Source: a virus. Taken from it: 64,000 nucleotides of DNA. The notes below the pieces were generated by a model. It did not search any database. It was not told the DNA's origin and worked only from the letters and a program-made list of their open reading frames with translations. Shown here piece by piece: positions 51,914-60,860 of the stretch. The stretch spans positions 212,033 through 276,032 of the IMG/VR virus record IMGVR_UViG_3300005289_000016. One strand, 5' to 3'. Made by a program: the position numbers and the translations under genes. Numbering within the stretch: position 1 is the stretch's first letter; every line of letters begins with the position of its first letter.

Positions 51914-52285
51914 ATGATGATTGCTGATTTAGTGAAGGGAAGCAAGATTTTCCATCTGGGCTGGATTTGCGTGTTCCTTGGATCGTGCACGTACATACAG
52001 ACAACAGACAACCGCACTATGATGTTCTCGTTTGAGTTGCCCGCTGACGAGGCCAAACCTACCTGCGGTGAGTTCAAACGCACGGTCTACCTGCAACACG
52101 TTCGCCCTGCATTCCCCAAGGTAGACATCTCCAAGCTCACCCCGGAAGAGGTCAATGACGTCCTGCTGGCTCATGCTGAGAAAGTCAAGGCGTACATGGA
52201 CCATGAAGAACAGTATCTGCGGGAAGACATCTCGCGGCACAATACCAGATGTGCTCGAAATACCAGCAATGTTTTTCAGAAATAA
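51914..52285 (+). CDS. Lipoprotein, possible o-spanin
   Basis: A 123-residue protein with an N-terminal signal and lipobox FLGS-C25, so it should be lipidated and probably sent to the outer membrane. The mature part is helical and charged. Together with the upstream i-spanin-like gene it would form a two-component spanin. It is longer than typical Rz1-type proteins and not Pro-rich, which lowers confidence. Confidence 0.45.
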   Translation: MMIADLVKGSKIFHLGWICVFLGSCTYIQTTDNRTMMFSFELPADEAKPTCGEFKRTVYLQHVRPAFPKVDISKLTPEEVNDVLLAHAEKVKAYMDHEEQYLREDISRHNTRCARNTSNVFQK

Positions 52286-52343
52286 TCCGGTGTATAACAT
52301 GAGCACTGTGACGAGTGCCAACATTACTACAAGGGTGCAGTAA

Positions 52344-53843
52344 ATGACGGATGTTAAGGAAAGCCCAGCATCCGTCGGGTACAATGGGGTTCTGTACGCC
52401 GACGGTGGGTTTTATAGCAATGAACGCGCTGGGGGGTGGGGTTTACACGGTTACGTGTACACAGCGGACTCGTTGCCGGATAAAGCCCGTGGAAGTGGTG
52501 TGCCTGGTTCGACACCAACGGCCAATGGCTACTCCGACACGAAGGATGAGCAAAAGGCCGTCAATATCCTCAATTACATCGACAGCTTCGGTGGGGTGCC
52601 TAAAGCAGGCAGCAACAACCACACTGAGCTTCTTGCCGCTAAGGAGGCACTGACTTACGTCCTTGAGAAGGGACTGAATGAAACGATCATCTACTCGGAC
52701 TCCGAGTACGTGGTCAAAGGCGTGAACAAGTATCTCGACACCTGGAAGAAGGCTGGGTTCAGAAAGCCAGATGGTGAAGAGCGGGCTAACAAAGCCGATT
52801 GGTTGGCTGTGGACTCGTTACTGACCCAATTGCGGGACAGGAACAACAAAGTCACCCTAGCGTGGATCAAAGGTCACAACGGCCACACTGGGAATGAGAA
52901 GGCAGACGGTTGGGCTGGTAAAGGCAACAGTCTGGGCCTCAACGGTTACAACCTGACGTACAAGTTGGAAAACCAGCCGGAAGGGTATTGGAAGGCAACC
53001 AGTACTTACAACCGGATGTTTGATCAGCCCAAGTGGTATTTCAGTTCCGATGCAATGGAGCGCCGTGTCTCAAAGGACGGTCGCCACGTTTACTGGACTG
53101 GTCAGCATGGTGATGATGAAGACATCGCCAAACCACAATCCGACTCCAGCAACGCCGTCCTCTATCTCAAAGAGGAAGTCGAAGTCCTGGAAAAGGTACG
53201 TGGACACTTCGTGAAGATGGACAGCAGTCAAGTAGGGCATCTGTTCGTAGGCGCCCTGCGCAACATCCTGAACGCCGGTACCACCGAAGACATCATGCGC
53301 TTCGGCATGGACGTGCTCAGGCGTAACAAGGCCAACTGGAGTCTCCAGACCGAGAAGAAGATGCCGGTCATTCACCACGTCACGCCTACTGGGCTGTCCT
53401 ACTACAACGTAGACAACCTGGAATGTATGACCGTGATCCTCGACCAGTTCATGGAAGGGGATAAGTCGGTGATCTGCACCGATTTGACCGACCTACTATA
53501 TGAAGCCGTGGAAAAGAAGGCAGTGGTCACGCGCAAGTTGCGCAAGGAAATCACCTCAGCGGTGAAACACCTTGATGTGAACGTGGATTACAACACTGGC
53601 TTCGCCCGCGAGCTGAGGGCGATGGACGAGGTCCCGACGACGAAGACGAAAGTCCGACTCATCGTGGGTTCCGACATCATTGGTCGAAATGCGCTGTCGG
53701 CGCTCGCAGATGTAGTCAAGCGAGTGGTGGCCTTGACCTGGCGTGAATCTGATTCGGTGATCCGTTACGCAACTATTATCGAGACAGAGCACGACATTGG
53801 AATCTGGGCCAACCCGTTCGGCAATTTCAAACTTGTGAACTAA
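52344..53843 (+). CDS. RNase H with a long C-terminal domain
   Basis: A 499-residue protein whose first 200 residues are RNase HI. D20 in LYADGG, E95 in NNHTELLAAKEAL, D119 in YSDSEYVV and D188 in the segment GHNGHTGNEKAD are the four metal-binding acids, and H178/H181 are also present. It would remove RNA primers or R-loops. About 300 further residues form an unrecognised domain. phiKZ also has an RNase H near its RecA-like gene, which fits this neighbourhood. Confidence 0.8.
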   Translation: MTDVKESPASVGYNGVLYADGGFYSNERAGGWGLHGYVYTADSLPDKARGSGVPGSTPTANGYSDTKDEQKAVNILNYIDSFGGVPKAGSNNHTELLAAKEALTYVLEKGLNETIIYSDSEYVVKGVNKYLDTWKKAGFRKPDGEERANKADWLAVDSLLTQLRDRNNKVTLAWIKGHNGHTGNEKADGWAGKGNSLGLNGYNLTYKLENQPEGYWKATSTYNRMFDQPKWYFSSDAMERRVSKDGRHVYWTGQHGDDEDIAKPQSDSSNAVLYLKEEVEVLEKVRGHFVKMDSSQVGHLFVGALRNILNAGTTEDIMRFGMDVLRRNKANWSLQTEKKMPVIHHVTPTGLSYYNVDNLECMTVILDQFMEGDKSVICTDLTDLLYEAVEKKAVVTRKLRKEITSAVKHLDVNVDYNTGFARELRAMDEVPTTKTKVRLIVGSDIIGRNALSALADVVKRVVALTWRESDSVIRYATIIETEHDIGIWANPFGNFKLVN

Positions 53844-53853
53844 GGGCTCGGCT

Positions 53854-54234
53854 ATGTACCGATCTGTTGCGATAAACCAATCACACGGATTTTGGGTCTC
53901 TATCAAGCGGACATTGTTCGTGGTGAGTCTCTACTTCCGTCTGATTCGGAACTACGACCCTGACGATTCCCTACTCGCAGAGTTCAACAAGCTTTTCTAC
54001 CTGGTCAATGACCCGCGGTCCCTTTCCTTCCCAGCCATGGCGGCTCGGGTGCTTTGGAAAGGACCAAAGATCGATCAGGTAGTGAAGTGCTGCGATGACG
54101 GTGATTACAAACAGGCGGTGGAACTGGTGTATGGAACAATGCCCAAGTGGTTACGCTACCTGGACAGGGAAACCATGTGCCGCGACGTTGAACGCGTTCT
54201 TCGTCAATCGCAGCACCACGAAAGATTGGCATGA
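53854..54234 (+). CDS. Unknown 126-residue protein
   Basis: Follows RNase H by 10 bases with an AAGGG site. Basic and helical; a weak hydrophobic stretch (TLFVVSLYFRLI) is not long enough for a clear span. Not recognised. Confidence 0.5.
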   Translation: MYRSVAINQSHGFWVSIKRTLFVVSLYFRLIRNYDPDDSLLAEFNKLFYLVNDPRSLSFPAMAARVLWKGPKIDQVVKCCDDGDYKQAVELVYGTMPKWLRYLDRETMCRDVERVLRQSQHHERLA

Positions 54235-54239
54235 CGCAG

Positions 54240-54280
54240 CATAGATGGGAGGGACTCGTGCCCTCCCATCGACCTTTATG
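54240..54280. terminator. Bidirectional terminator
   Basis: A 10-bp stem GATGGGAGGG / CCCTCCCATC with a 7-base loop. Outer CATA (54240) and TATG (54277) can also pair across an internal loop. Confidence 0.75.
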
Positions 54281-54287
54281 CGCGGTG

Positions 54288-55118
54288 TTATTTTTTCAGT
54301 TCTTTGACGCTGTCTTTCAGTGCTTCGGAGAACTGACGGATACGGAACAACAGCACGCCGTAGGATTCCATTTCCTTGGCGATCTGTAGAGTGATGTCGA
54401 TCAGCTCTTGAACGCCGGCCTTCGAGACGCGGGCATTGCTTTCAACGTACGGCATGAGCTTCTCGGACAGCTCCATGGAGCGCTGTACCGCTGCCAGCGA
54501 CTTGGCCGCAGGGTGGGCTTTGTCCTTGGCGATCGCGTCGTTGATGTTGTTGTGCACGGCGCGGATGTCAGCACCACGTTCTACCACAGCACCGAGGGTG
54601 CGGGTGATGTTGTTGCTGTTACCGTCGAAGTAGTTCTTGCCGATGTCGACCATGGTGCTGGTGAGCCCCAGATCGGTCGGACCGCTGTAACCAATGCCGG
54701 AGGCCGATTCCAAGAGCACTGGATCGTTTGCCAACTGGCCCAAGGTCTCGTTGAAGCAACGGATCATGTATTCGGTTTTAACCGCACGACCCATGGCATC
54801 GTTCAGCAATGCCGAGTAAGGCAGCCACAGACCGATGAAGCCTTCAGGAACGATCACGTTCTTGTTAGCAGCATCGACGAAGCCGACCTTGCCTACGAAC
54901 GAATCCATGTCACTGGAGAACAGCTTGACGCCGGCCAGGAATGGCAACTTCATAGCGTTGAAGAAGGTACCGGCACGTTTGAAGAACTGACCGAAGCGTT
55001 GCTTCGAGTCAATGGTGAAGGTGGGTGCGGAGGCGTGTTCCATGGAGATGACACGTGCAAGGTTCTGCAAGTCTTCCATGGAAACGGTGTCGAGGGCGGT
55101 TTGGTAGTCGGTGGTCAT
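54288..55118 (-). CDS. Probable internal head protein with propeptide
   Basis: A 276-residue, mostly helical protein. ATG 55118 is 8 bases after GGAG; the ATG at 55124 is too close. The N-terminus has two S-M-E sites at residues 13-15 (TVSMED) and 25-27 (VISMEH), like those in the capsid protein. So the head protease probably removes a short propeptide. In phiKZ an inner-body protein gene (gp153) also lies next to the RecA-like gene. It is divergent from that gene here. Confidence 0.55.
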   Translation of the reverse strand: MTTDYQTALDTVSMEDLQNLARVISMEHASAPTFTIDSKQRFGQFFKRAGTFFNAMKLPFLAGVKLFSSDMDSFVGKVGFVDAANKNVIVPEGFIGLWLPYSALLNDAMGRAVKTEYMIRCFNETLGQLANDPVLLESASGIGYSGPTDLGLTSTMVDIGKNYFDGNSNNITRTLGAVVERGADIRAVHNNINDAIAKDKAHPAAKSLAAVQRSMELSEKLMPYVESNARVSKAGVQELIDITLQIAKEMESYGVLLFRIRQFSEALKDSVKELKK

Positions 55119-55199
55119 CCACATGGCTCCGTGTTAAAAGAAAGTAGTTTTTCATATCGTTTGCGCACAACCGAACCTCTTTCAGATGGAAATGAGTCA

Positions 55200-56765
55200 A
55201 TGTCTAACAACCCTTTTGCCATGTTCAAGAAGGCTCCGTCGATTCGTCCCATGTGGAACATCGGCGCGCTCTTCGACATCCAGACCGGTAAGTATTACAA
55301 GGGCAAGCACGGCGAGTCGATCCTGTGTGGTGGTCTCAACCACTTCACCGGCGTAGCTGGCTTGCCCAACATGTTCAAAACGGTGATCTCGCTGTTCCAG
55401 CAAGGTTCCGTAATGAACAGGGTCTCACTGGCCATTATGATGGCGCATGACTCAGAGAATACGCTGTCACCCGGCCGTATCATGAACGTATTCCGTCAGT
55501 TCCCTGAACTGTTCGGTATCGATCTGGTCGAGAGTGGCCGTCTCCTGTTCACCGACGCAACCGTGTACAACGGTAACGAATGGTGGAACGTCATGCGCGA
55601 GTACGGTGAAAGCCGTCGCAAAGACAAGTCGATCCTGATCACCACCCCGTTCGTTGACGAGAGTAGTGGCGAACTGATCAAGATCCCAAGTCCTACCCTG
55701 TCGTTCCTCGACTCCTTGTCTGGTCTCCAGACTGAAGGTGTCATGAACATGTACGACAAGGGCGACATCGGTAACAAAGAGCTGAACATGGTGGCCATGA
55801 AGGCTGCCGGTGCAAAGAGCCAGCTCATCGACCAAGTGACGTCGGTGACCAGTGGCTCCGGTCTTCTGCTGACCATGACTGCGCACGTTGGTCAAGAATA
55901 CCAGCTCGACATGTACAAGCCGAACGTGAAGCGCCTGAAGTTCCTCAAGGGCGACTTGAAGATGAAGAAGGTCCCAGAGAACTTCTCCTTCCTCACGGCC
56001 AACTGCTGGTACTGCGTGTCCCTCCAGCCTCTTCTGGATGGCGACAAGCAGCCTGAATACCCACGCGATGACGAAGACGATCTGAAAGGCGATACCGACC
56101 TGATCTGCATCACGTTGGTGAACCTGCGTGGCAAGTCCGGTCCATCCGGCATTCCGTTCGAAGTGGTGGTGTCTCAGTCCGAAGGCCTCAAGCCAGAGCT
56201 GACTGAGTTCAGCTACTGCAAAGGCTTCGAGTACTTCGGTATCTCGGACAAGGACGGTAACAAGGCGAAGGGTAAACCGAACTTCCGCCTTGATCTGTAC
56301 CCGCAACAGAACCTGACCCGTAAAACGGTCCGTACCCTGCTGGAAACCGATTCTCGTCTGGCTCGCGCCATGAACATCACAGCCGAGATGTGCATGATGC
56401 GTAACCTGTGGCACGATCTGGAAGAGGGCCTGCTGTGCACTCCGAAAGAACTGTACGACGACATCGTCAAAGCAGGCTACGACTGGGATCTGCTGTTGGA
56501 CAGCCGTGGCTTCTGGCTGCCGTTGGAAGAGAAAGGTACCTACGCCGACTTGCCGTTCCTGTCGACCATGGACCTGCTCAACATGCGTGCGGGCACTTAC
56601 CGTCCGTACTGGTACGATGCAGCCGTCAAGGCCAAGGGCATCGCTACCAAGGCTGTAGAAGTTGCTGCCGGTAAACCTTCGGAACAGCCTGATCTTCCGA
56701 AGCCGGTAACTGGTGCCGATCTGTTGAAGAAGATCGCTGCCCGTCAGGAAGCGAAAGTTTCCTAA
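55200..56765 (+). CDS. RecA/UvsX-like recombinase
   Basis: A 521-residue RecA-fold ATPase for strand exchange or repair. GLPNMFKT (54-61) resembles the T4 UvsX P-loop (GPSKSFKS) more than bacterial RecA. TLSFLDSLSGL (about 166-176) is the Walker B. LLLTMTAHVGQEYQLD follows as the sensor and L2-like region. ATG 55200 follows GGAAATGAG; the frame is open far upstream, but only by chance over the opposite-strand gene. It is longer than T4 UvsX by about 130 residues. Confidence 0.65.
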   Translation: MSNNPFAMFKKAPSIRPMWNIGALFDIQTGKYYKGKHGESILCGGLNHFTGVAGLPNMFKTVISLFQQGSVMNRVSLAIMMAHDSENTLSPGRIMNVFRQFPELFGIDLVESGRLLFTDATVYNGNEWWNVMREYGESRRKDKSILITTPFVDESSGELIKIPSPTLSFLDSLSGLQTEGVMNMYDKGDIGNKELNMVAMKAAGAKSQLIDQVTSVTSGSGLLLTMTAHVGQEYQLDMYKPNVKRLKFLKGDLKMKKVPENFSFLTANCWYCVSLQPLLDGDKQPEYPRDDEDDLKGDTDLICITLVNLRGKSGPSGIPFEVVVSQSEGLKPELTEFSYCKGFEYFGISDKDGNKAKGKPNFRLDLYPQQNLTRKTVRTLLETDSRLARAMNITAEMCMMRNLWHDLEEGLLCTPKELYDDIVKAGYDWDLLLDSRGFWLPLEEKGTYADLPFLSTMDLLNMRAGTYRPYWYDAAVKAKGIATKAVEVAAGKPSEQPDLPKPVTGADLLKKIAARQEAKVS

Positions 56766-56827
56766 TCATCTGAGGCCGGTGTGCGCAAGCCGCCGGCCTC
56801 TATCCCACAATCCTTGGAGACACTCTC

Positions 56828-57112
56828 ATGAGCAACTCGATTGTGTCCGCCGTCGTTGACATGCTGGCGGACCGTAACCCTAATGCAGCCACTCGTTTCG
56901 CCCGTGACTTCACTGTCCGTGCTGATGACGAGCGCGCTGAAGTGCGTGAGCTGAATCGCTACTGGCGTAATCAGCTGACCCGTCTTCATTCCAGCACCAT
57001 CTCGGCACGCACCTGCCTGGTGGACGACATCATGCCACGTGATTGGCTGCGCCATTTCGAACAACTGGTGCTGCCAACGATCGTCTCGCACGATCTCCCT
57101 ACTGTTCACTGA
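56828..57112 (+). CDS. Unknown 94-residue protein
   Basis: Charged helical protein with a CTTGGAGAC site before its ATG, in the operon after the recombinase. Not recognised. Confidence 0.5.
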   Translation: MSNSIVSAVVDMLADRNPNAATRFARDFTVRADDERAEVRELNRYWRNQLTRLHSSTISARTCLVDDIMPRDWLRHFEQLVLPTIVSHDLPTVH

Positions 57113-57122
57113 GGAAAGCTAG

Positions 57123-57824
57123 ATGGCCAGTCGTCAAGAAGTCACCGCGTTCATCGTAGGCTCCATTGCGGAGATTATTCCGGGTGACACCTACAATAGC
57201 GACCTGACCAAGAAACGCCTGGACGCGATGTCGGATGAAGAGTTCGATGAGTACGTTCGCGCTCTGGCGAAGCCAACGACTGAAGAAGGGATTGCGACGC
57301 AGGAAATCCTGCCGTTCTACTCTCCTAACCTGAAAGATCCACGGATCACAATGCCTAACCTCTTGAAGGTGGCAGACCTGATCGGCTTTGAGTTCTTTGA
57401 ACAGCTCTGGCTGACAGACCCGCAAACAGGTCGGGTTTTCCTTACCCCACAGAAGTATCTGGTTATTGACATGACCGTACGGCGTCAGGCTCAGATGCTC
57501 ACCAAGAAGTCTTCGATCCCAGAGAACTCCCGCCACGTCGATGAGATGTCAGGCCAGGTGACCGGTAAATCGAAAGGCTCCAAAATTTCGTTCCCTGAAC
57601 TACAGGCACAGCTCGCCCAAGGGCTTGAGCACACCCTGATCGAAGAGATCAAGGTGCGAGGCGGTGACCGTGCCGCACAGGTAGAGTTCGATCGTCAGTT
57701 GATCGAGCACGGGGAAGCCAGCATCGTCGATGTGACAGCAGGCGGTGGTGTTACCAAATCGACTTCGACCGTCGGCATCCTCTTGCGGGGCATGATGATC
57801 GATACAGACATTGACGAGGTTTAA
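57123..57824 (+). CDS. Possible RNA polymerase beta subunit, C-terminal piece
   Basis: A 233-residue protein. LTDPQTGRVFLTPQKYLV (97-114) parallels the DGRTGExF...YMxxL segment of bacterial beta. SGQVTGKSKGSKISFPEL (143-160) parallels the TGQPLGGKAxxGGQRxGEME segment that precedes the beta C-terminal helix. VRGGD (178-182) stands near the position of KSDD. phiKZ splits beta in two genes and places a beta C-terminal piece (gp149) near its RecA-like gene (gp152), as here. The match is by eye, but the motif order is convincing. Confidence 0.55.
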   Translation: MASRQEVTAFIVGSIAEIIPGDTYNSDLTKKRLDAMSDEEFDEYVRALAKPTTEEGIATQEILPFYSPNLKDPRITMPNLLKVADLIGFEFFEQLWLTDPQTGRVFLTPQKYLVIDMTVRRQAQMLTKKSSIPENSRHVDEMSGQVTGKSKGSKISFPELQAQLAQGLEHTLIEEIKVRGGDRAAQVEFDRQLIEHGEASIVDVTAGGGVTKSTSTVGILLRGMMIDTDIDEV

Positions 57825-57829
57825 GCAAG

Positions 57830-58318
57830 ATGGCAACAAGCGCTGAAACAGACCGCAGTACTCTGGAAGGGTTGAATGAAGCCTTGCGTAAGTGGGCGTC
57901 CCTACAGTTCAACGATCCCACCAACTCGATTCTTGGGTTGAAGGAACATATCCTGGGCAACGATCTGCCGCAGTTGCGGCGTGTGCGGTGGTACGCCATG
58001 CACGATGAGGTCCATGCTACGGAACTGTGGATGCGCTACATGGAGAACGAGGAGCTGGAAGGCGAAGTGCGAGAAACAGTGTTCGACTTCTACGTGACAG
58101 GCTCCTCGTTCATCTGGCTGAACAACCCAGTAGCCACTGCGCAGTACGAAGCGTTCATCACGCACCTGTCCACCAACCTCTCGTGGATGGCTCGTTGCAC
58201 GCTGGTGCCTACTGACATTCGTCAGCACGTTGCCAAACAGGAGCAGATCGAAACATTCCTCAAGGGCAATCACTGGGCAGTGTTCCTGATCCTGCTTTCG
58301 ATGCTGGATCTCCAGTAG
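57830..58318 (+). CDS. Unknown 162-residue protein
   Basis: Starts 6 bases after the previous stop, so it is co-translated with the RNAP-like gene. Mostly helical, Trp- and Glu-rich, with a hydrophobic end (AVFLILLSMLDL). Not recognised. Confidence 0.5.
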   Translation: MATSAETDRSTLEGLNEALRKWASLQFNDPTNSILGLKEHILGNDLPQLRRVRWYAMHDEVHATELWMRYMENEELEGEVRETVFDFYVTGSSFIWLNNPVATAQYEAFITHLSTNLSWMARCTLVPTDIRQHVAKQEQIETFLKGNHWAVFLILLSMLDLQ

Positions 58319-58324
58319 TCTTTA

Positions 58325-58352
58325 TTTCAGCAATACATTATCATTGAGACAA
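58325..58352 (+). promoter_or_regulatory. Candidate phage promoter motif, copy 3
   Basis: TTTCAGCAATACATTATC followed by ATTGAGACAA lies only 4 bases before the ATG at 58357. If it is a promoter, the leader would be very short; the TTGAGA part may double as the ribosome binding site. Confidence 0.5.
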
Positions 58353-58356
58353 TACC

Positions 58357-59175
58357 ATGCAATCATCCAGTGCCTTCAACCTCATGTTCGATGCGGACGC
58401 GATGTTTGACACGCGCATGGCGACGTTGCTGAGAATGCGGGAAGACATACCCAAAATCCTCCCGCTGCAAGCCTACCGCAAACGCACGATGGACGATTGG
58501 GAAACCCTCACCGGTGGACTGATTACCAACGAGGCGTTCAAAGAGCGTTATGCCCAGCGCGACATCTTCACCCTTCGTCGCAGCATCATCACAGGGATGG
58601 TGCCGGTCTTGATGAACTATATCGACAGCCTGAAGGAGCGATTCTTCCGGGGTGTCGATATCAGCTCTATCTCGGTCGACATCAATACCTGGCCGTACAC
58701 TCTCCCGGGCCCGATTGCAGATTCTGTCCAGAACTGCTTGAGGGTCTTGCTCCCGGCTTATGTCAAGATCAACATCATGCACATGGAGCCTGCCCGCATA
58801 ACGCCAACATTCATGAAGGCGCACTATAACGGCTGGGTCACCTACGACCTCGACGCTTGGATGAAACTCCATGAGGAAGAGCTCTTAGGTGTGCCGGTGA
58901 ACGAACTTGCGGTCATAACCCCCAAGCTCTTTTTGAAAGAGCCTGGGAGTTTTGAATTGGGCGAGGGCGAAGTGTTCAGCGGGATGGACAAACACGGGCT
59001 GCTCGAGTTGATCATGGAGGACTACCTCCACATCGAGCACGTTCCCGTGTCTGACTTTTGTTTCCTGTTGCCGAGGACTTACAAGCTGCCTGATGAGGAA
59101 GAAGATGAACCTGATCCTCAGATGTCGTCTTCTTTCTCTTCGCGGAAAGCACGTTCGGAAGCTTCCACAGACTGA
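58357..59175 (+). CDS. Unknown 272-residue protein
   Basis: An alpha/beta protein with a Met-rich start and an acidic, Ser-rich end. The last 58 bases overlap the end of the convergent gene 59118-59660. It has its own upstream copy of the conserved motif. Not recognised. Confidence 0.55.
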   Translation: MQSSSAFNLMFDADAMFDTRMATLLRMREDIPKILPLQAYRKRTMDDWETLTGGLITNEAFKERYAQRDIFTLRRSIITGMVPVLMNYIDSLKERFFRGVDISSISVDINTWPYTLPGPIADSVQNCLRVLLPAYVKINIMHMEPARITPTFMKAHYNGWVTYDLDAWMKLHEEELLGVPVNELAVITPKLFLKEPGSFELGEGEVFSGMDKHGLLELIMEDYLHIEHVPVSDFCFLLPRTYKLPDEEEDEPDPQMSSSFSSRKARSEASTD

Positions 59176-59660
59176 ACGAAGTCGTCGTAGTTGACAGGCT
59201 GAGTGCCTTGGGTGGTGAGGTCTGGAACCAACTGCACTTCCGGCAACACCGGAATGGCACGCTGAGTGATAGGGGCCATGCTGGCCACTTCCACAGCAAA
59301 CGGATTCTTGCCACCCAACATGCGCAGCAGTTCGTTGCTGGCGTTGGCGAGTCGTTCCGATTCGTTGATAGCCGATTCTTCCACGTCGATCTTCCGCGTG
59401 GTGAGTGCGGCTTGGTCAAGGTCACGCAACAGTTGCATGTTCAGGCTGAGTTCTTTGTCGTCTTCAGGAATACCCTTAGCGAACCGACTCTTGAGGATTC
59501 TCAAGCGGATGCCTTGGGTAGTCTTGATCACTTCACTGGGATCTACAGACTGATTGATATGGATAGGGGAACGGTCGGGTCCCAGATATTCCCCGTCTTT
59601 AACAGGGTCCATATCGTCTCTAGCGAGGAATTCGCCTTCGAGCGGATTGATAGAGTTCAT
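59118..59660 (-). CDS. Unknown 180-residue protein
   Basis: Acidic, with a helical middle (LSLNMQLLRDLDQAALTTRK...) and a Pro-rich part before a charged end. Lone minus-strand gene between two plus-strand genes, overlapping one of them tail to tail. Function unknown. Confidence 0.5.
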   Translation of the reverse strand: MNSINPLEGEFLARDDMDPVKDGEYLGPDRSPIHINQSVDPSEVIKTTQGIRLRILKSRFAKGIPEDDKELSLNMQLLRDLDQAALTTRKIDVEESAINESERLANASNELLRMLGGKNPFAVEVASMAPITQRAIPVLPEVQLVPDLTTQGTQPVNYDDFVQSVEASERAFREEKEDDI

Positions 59661-59724
59661 AGCTCCACTCCGTTAGGAAAAGGTATAGGTTCATAGGATC
59701 AGTGGTGCGAATAAGGGCCCACGC

Positions 59725-60204
59725 ATGCTCAAGCAATTTATCGCCTGGTGTCGGCGTAAAGAACCAGAGCCTCTAGAAGGCGAAAACATCTACGAAACCC
59801 TCCTCAACCAACTGGAAGACATCCATGAAATAGCCAAACGAGAGTTCAACCTACCCAAGACACGTTCCGTGCTTTTACAGACGGCTACAGTCAACCTAGA
59901 GGACCTGTCCGACTACTTGATCGACGCATCCGTAACCATTACCAAAGGCGATTCGCTTTCCGGTAGATGGGCCACACGGGAATTTCGGTACGAGTTAGGC
60001 ACCCTCGAATCATTTATATCTGAGGCTAATGCACTGGTCCATCCAATCGATTGGGTGATCCACCATAAGCTGTACATCGTGAAGTTGCTGGATGCGTTCC
60101 TGAAAATGGATAGCGCTGATCGTGACTACTACCAACGTAAATGCAACTTCGTAGTCGAAGACCTTCTTGCCTTGCTGAAAGCTAGTCGGGAGTGCCTGAG
60201 ATAA
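59725..60204 (+). CDS. Unknown 159-residue protein
   Basis: Helical acidic protein. ATG follows an AAGGGCCCACGC leader. First of three co-directional genes up to 61430. Not recognised. Confidence 0.5.
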   Translation: MLKQFIAWCRRKEPEPLEGENIYETLLNQLEDIHEIAKREFNLPKTRSVLLQTATVNLEDLSDYLIDASVTITKGDSLSGRWATREFRYELGTLESFISEANALVHPIDWVIHHKLYIVKLLDAFLKMDSADRDYYQRKCNFVVEDLLALLKASRECLR

Positions 60205-60222
60205 CCACCCAGGAATCACATC

Positions 60223-60819
60223 ATGAGTAAAGAACAAGTTCGCATGATGAACGACGACGATAAACTGATCAAGGAAGCGGGAAACCCGCTCACCAATCTG
60301 TTTCGTCGTGTTCTGAAGGAGATGCGTGTTGAAACCCAGTCGTGGAACCGGCGACTGACAACGTTCCTTCAGAGCCCTCTTTCCCGTGTCCCCAAGAACG
60401 CTAAGGACATTGGCCAAGAGCGCAATAACTTCAACCGAGCTATTGCGAAACGTCACATCACGTTCAAGACCTTCCAGAAAGCCATCCAGATTTTGGGCCC
60501 GCTCAAGTATTCTATGAGCATTACCATGATCATGCGCGATGGTAAAGAGGTAACAGTGTCGACCGGGATGATCAACAACCCTTATTCGCAGATCGATTCG
60601 CTTAACGCGGTCGTGACAGGAAAAGGATTGAGTCCGGAACACGACAACGTCAATTACGACGAAGACACTGATGCCGACATCACTGACGAAGCTGTTGATG
60701 AAATGATTCATCAGATTCCAAGTCCGGTGTATCCAACTCGCAGCCCCGAACAACGTGCGCGCCTTTCCCGAGTCTTCTCGAGCGCATCCAGCACGAAACA
60801 ACCACCAGTCGAAGACTAG
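60223..60819 (+). CDS. Unknown 198-residue protein
   Basis: Basic N-terminal half, a short beta segment (SMSITMIMRDGKEVTVSTG), an acidic stretch and a Ser/Pro/Arg-rich end. Nothing diagnostic. Probably co-transcribed with its neighbours. Confidence 0.5.
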   Translation: MSKEQVRMMNDDDKLIKEAGNPLTNLFRRVLKEMRVETQSWNRRLTTFLQSPLSRVPKNAKDIGQERNNFNRAIAKRHITFKTFQKAIQILGPLKYSMSITMIMRDGKEVTVSTGMINNPYSQIDSLNAVVTGKGLSPEHDNVNYDEDTDADITDEAVDEMIHQIPSPVYPTRSPEQRARLSRVFSSASSTKQPPVED

Positions 60820-60860
60820 CGGTTCTCGGTCGTCTACCTAGTTATAACAGGAACAGTGCC

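Noticed and set aside
54408-55199. Upstream extension of the recombinase frame
   Set aside because: It overlaps the opposite-strand head protein gene entirely; the real start with GGAAATGAG is at 55200.
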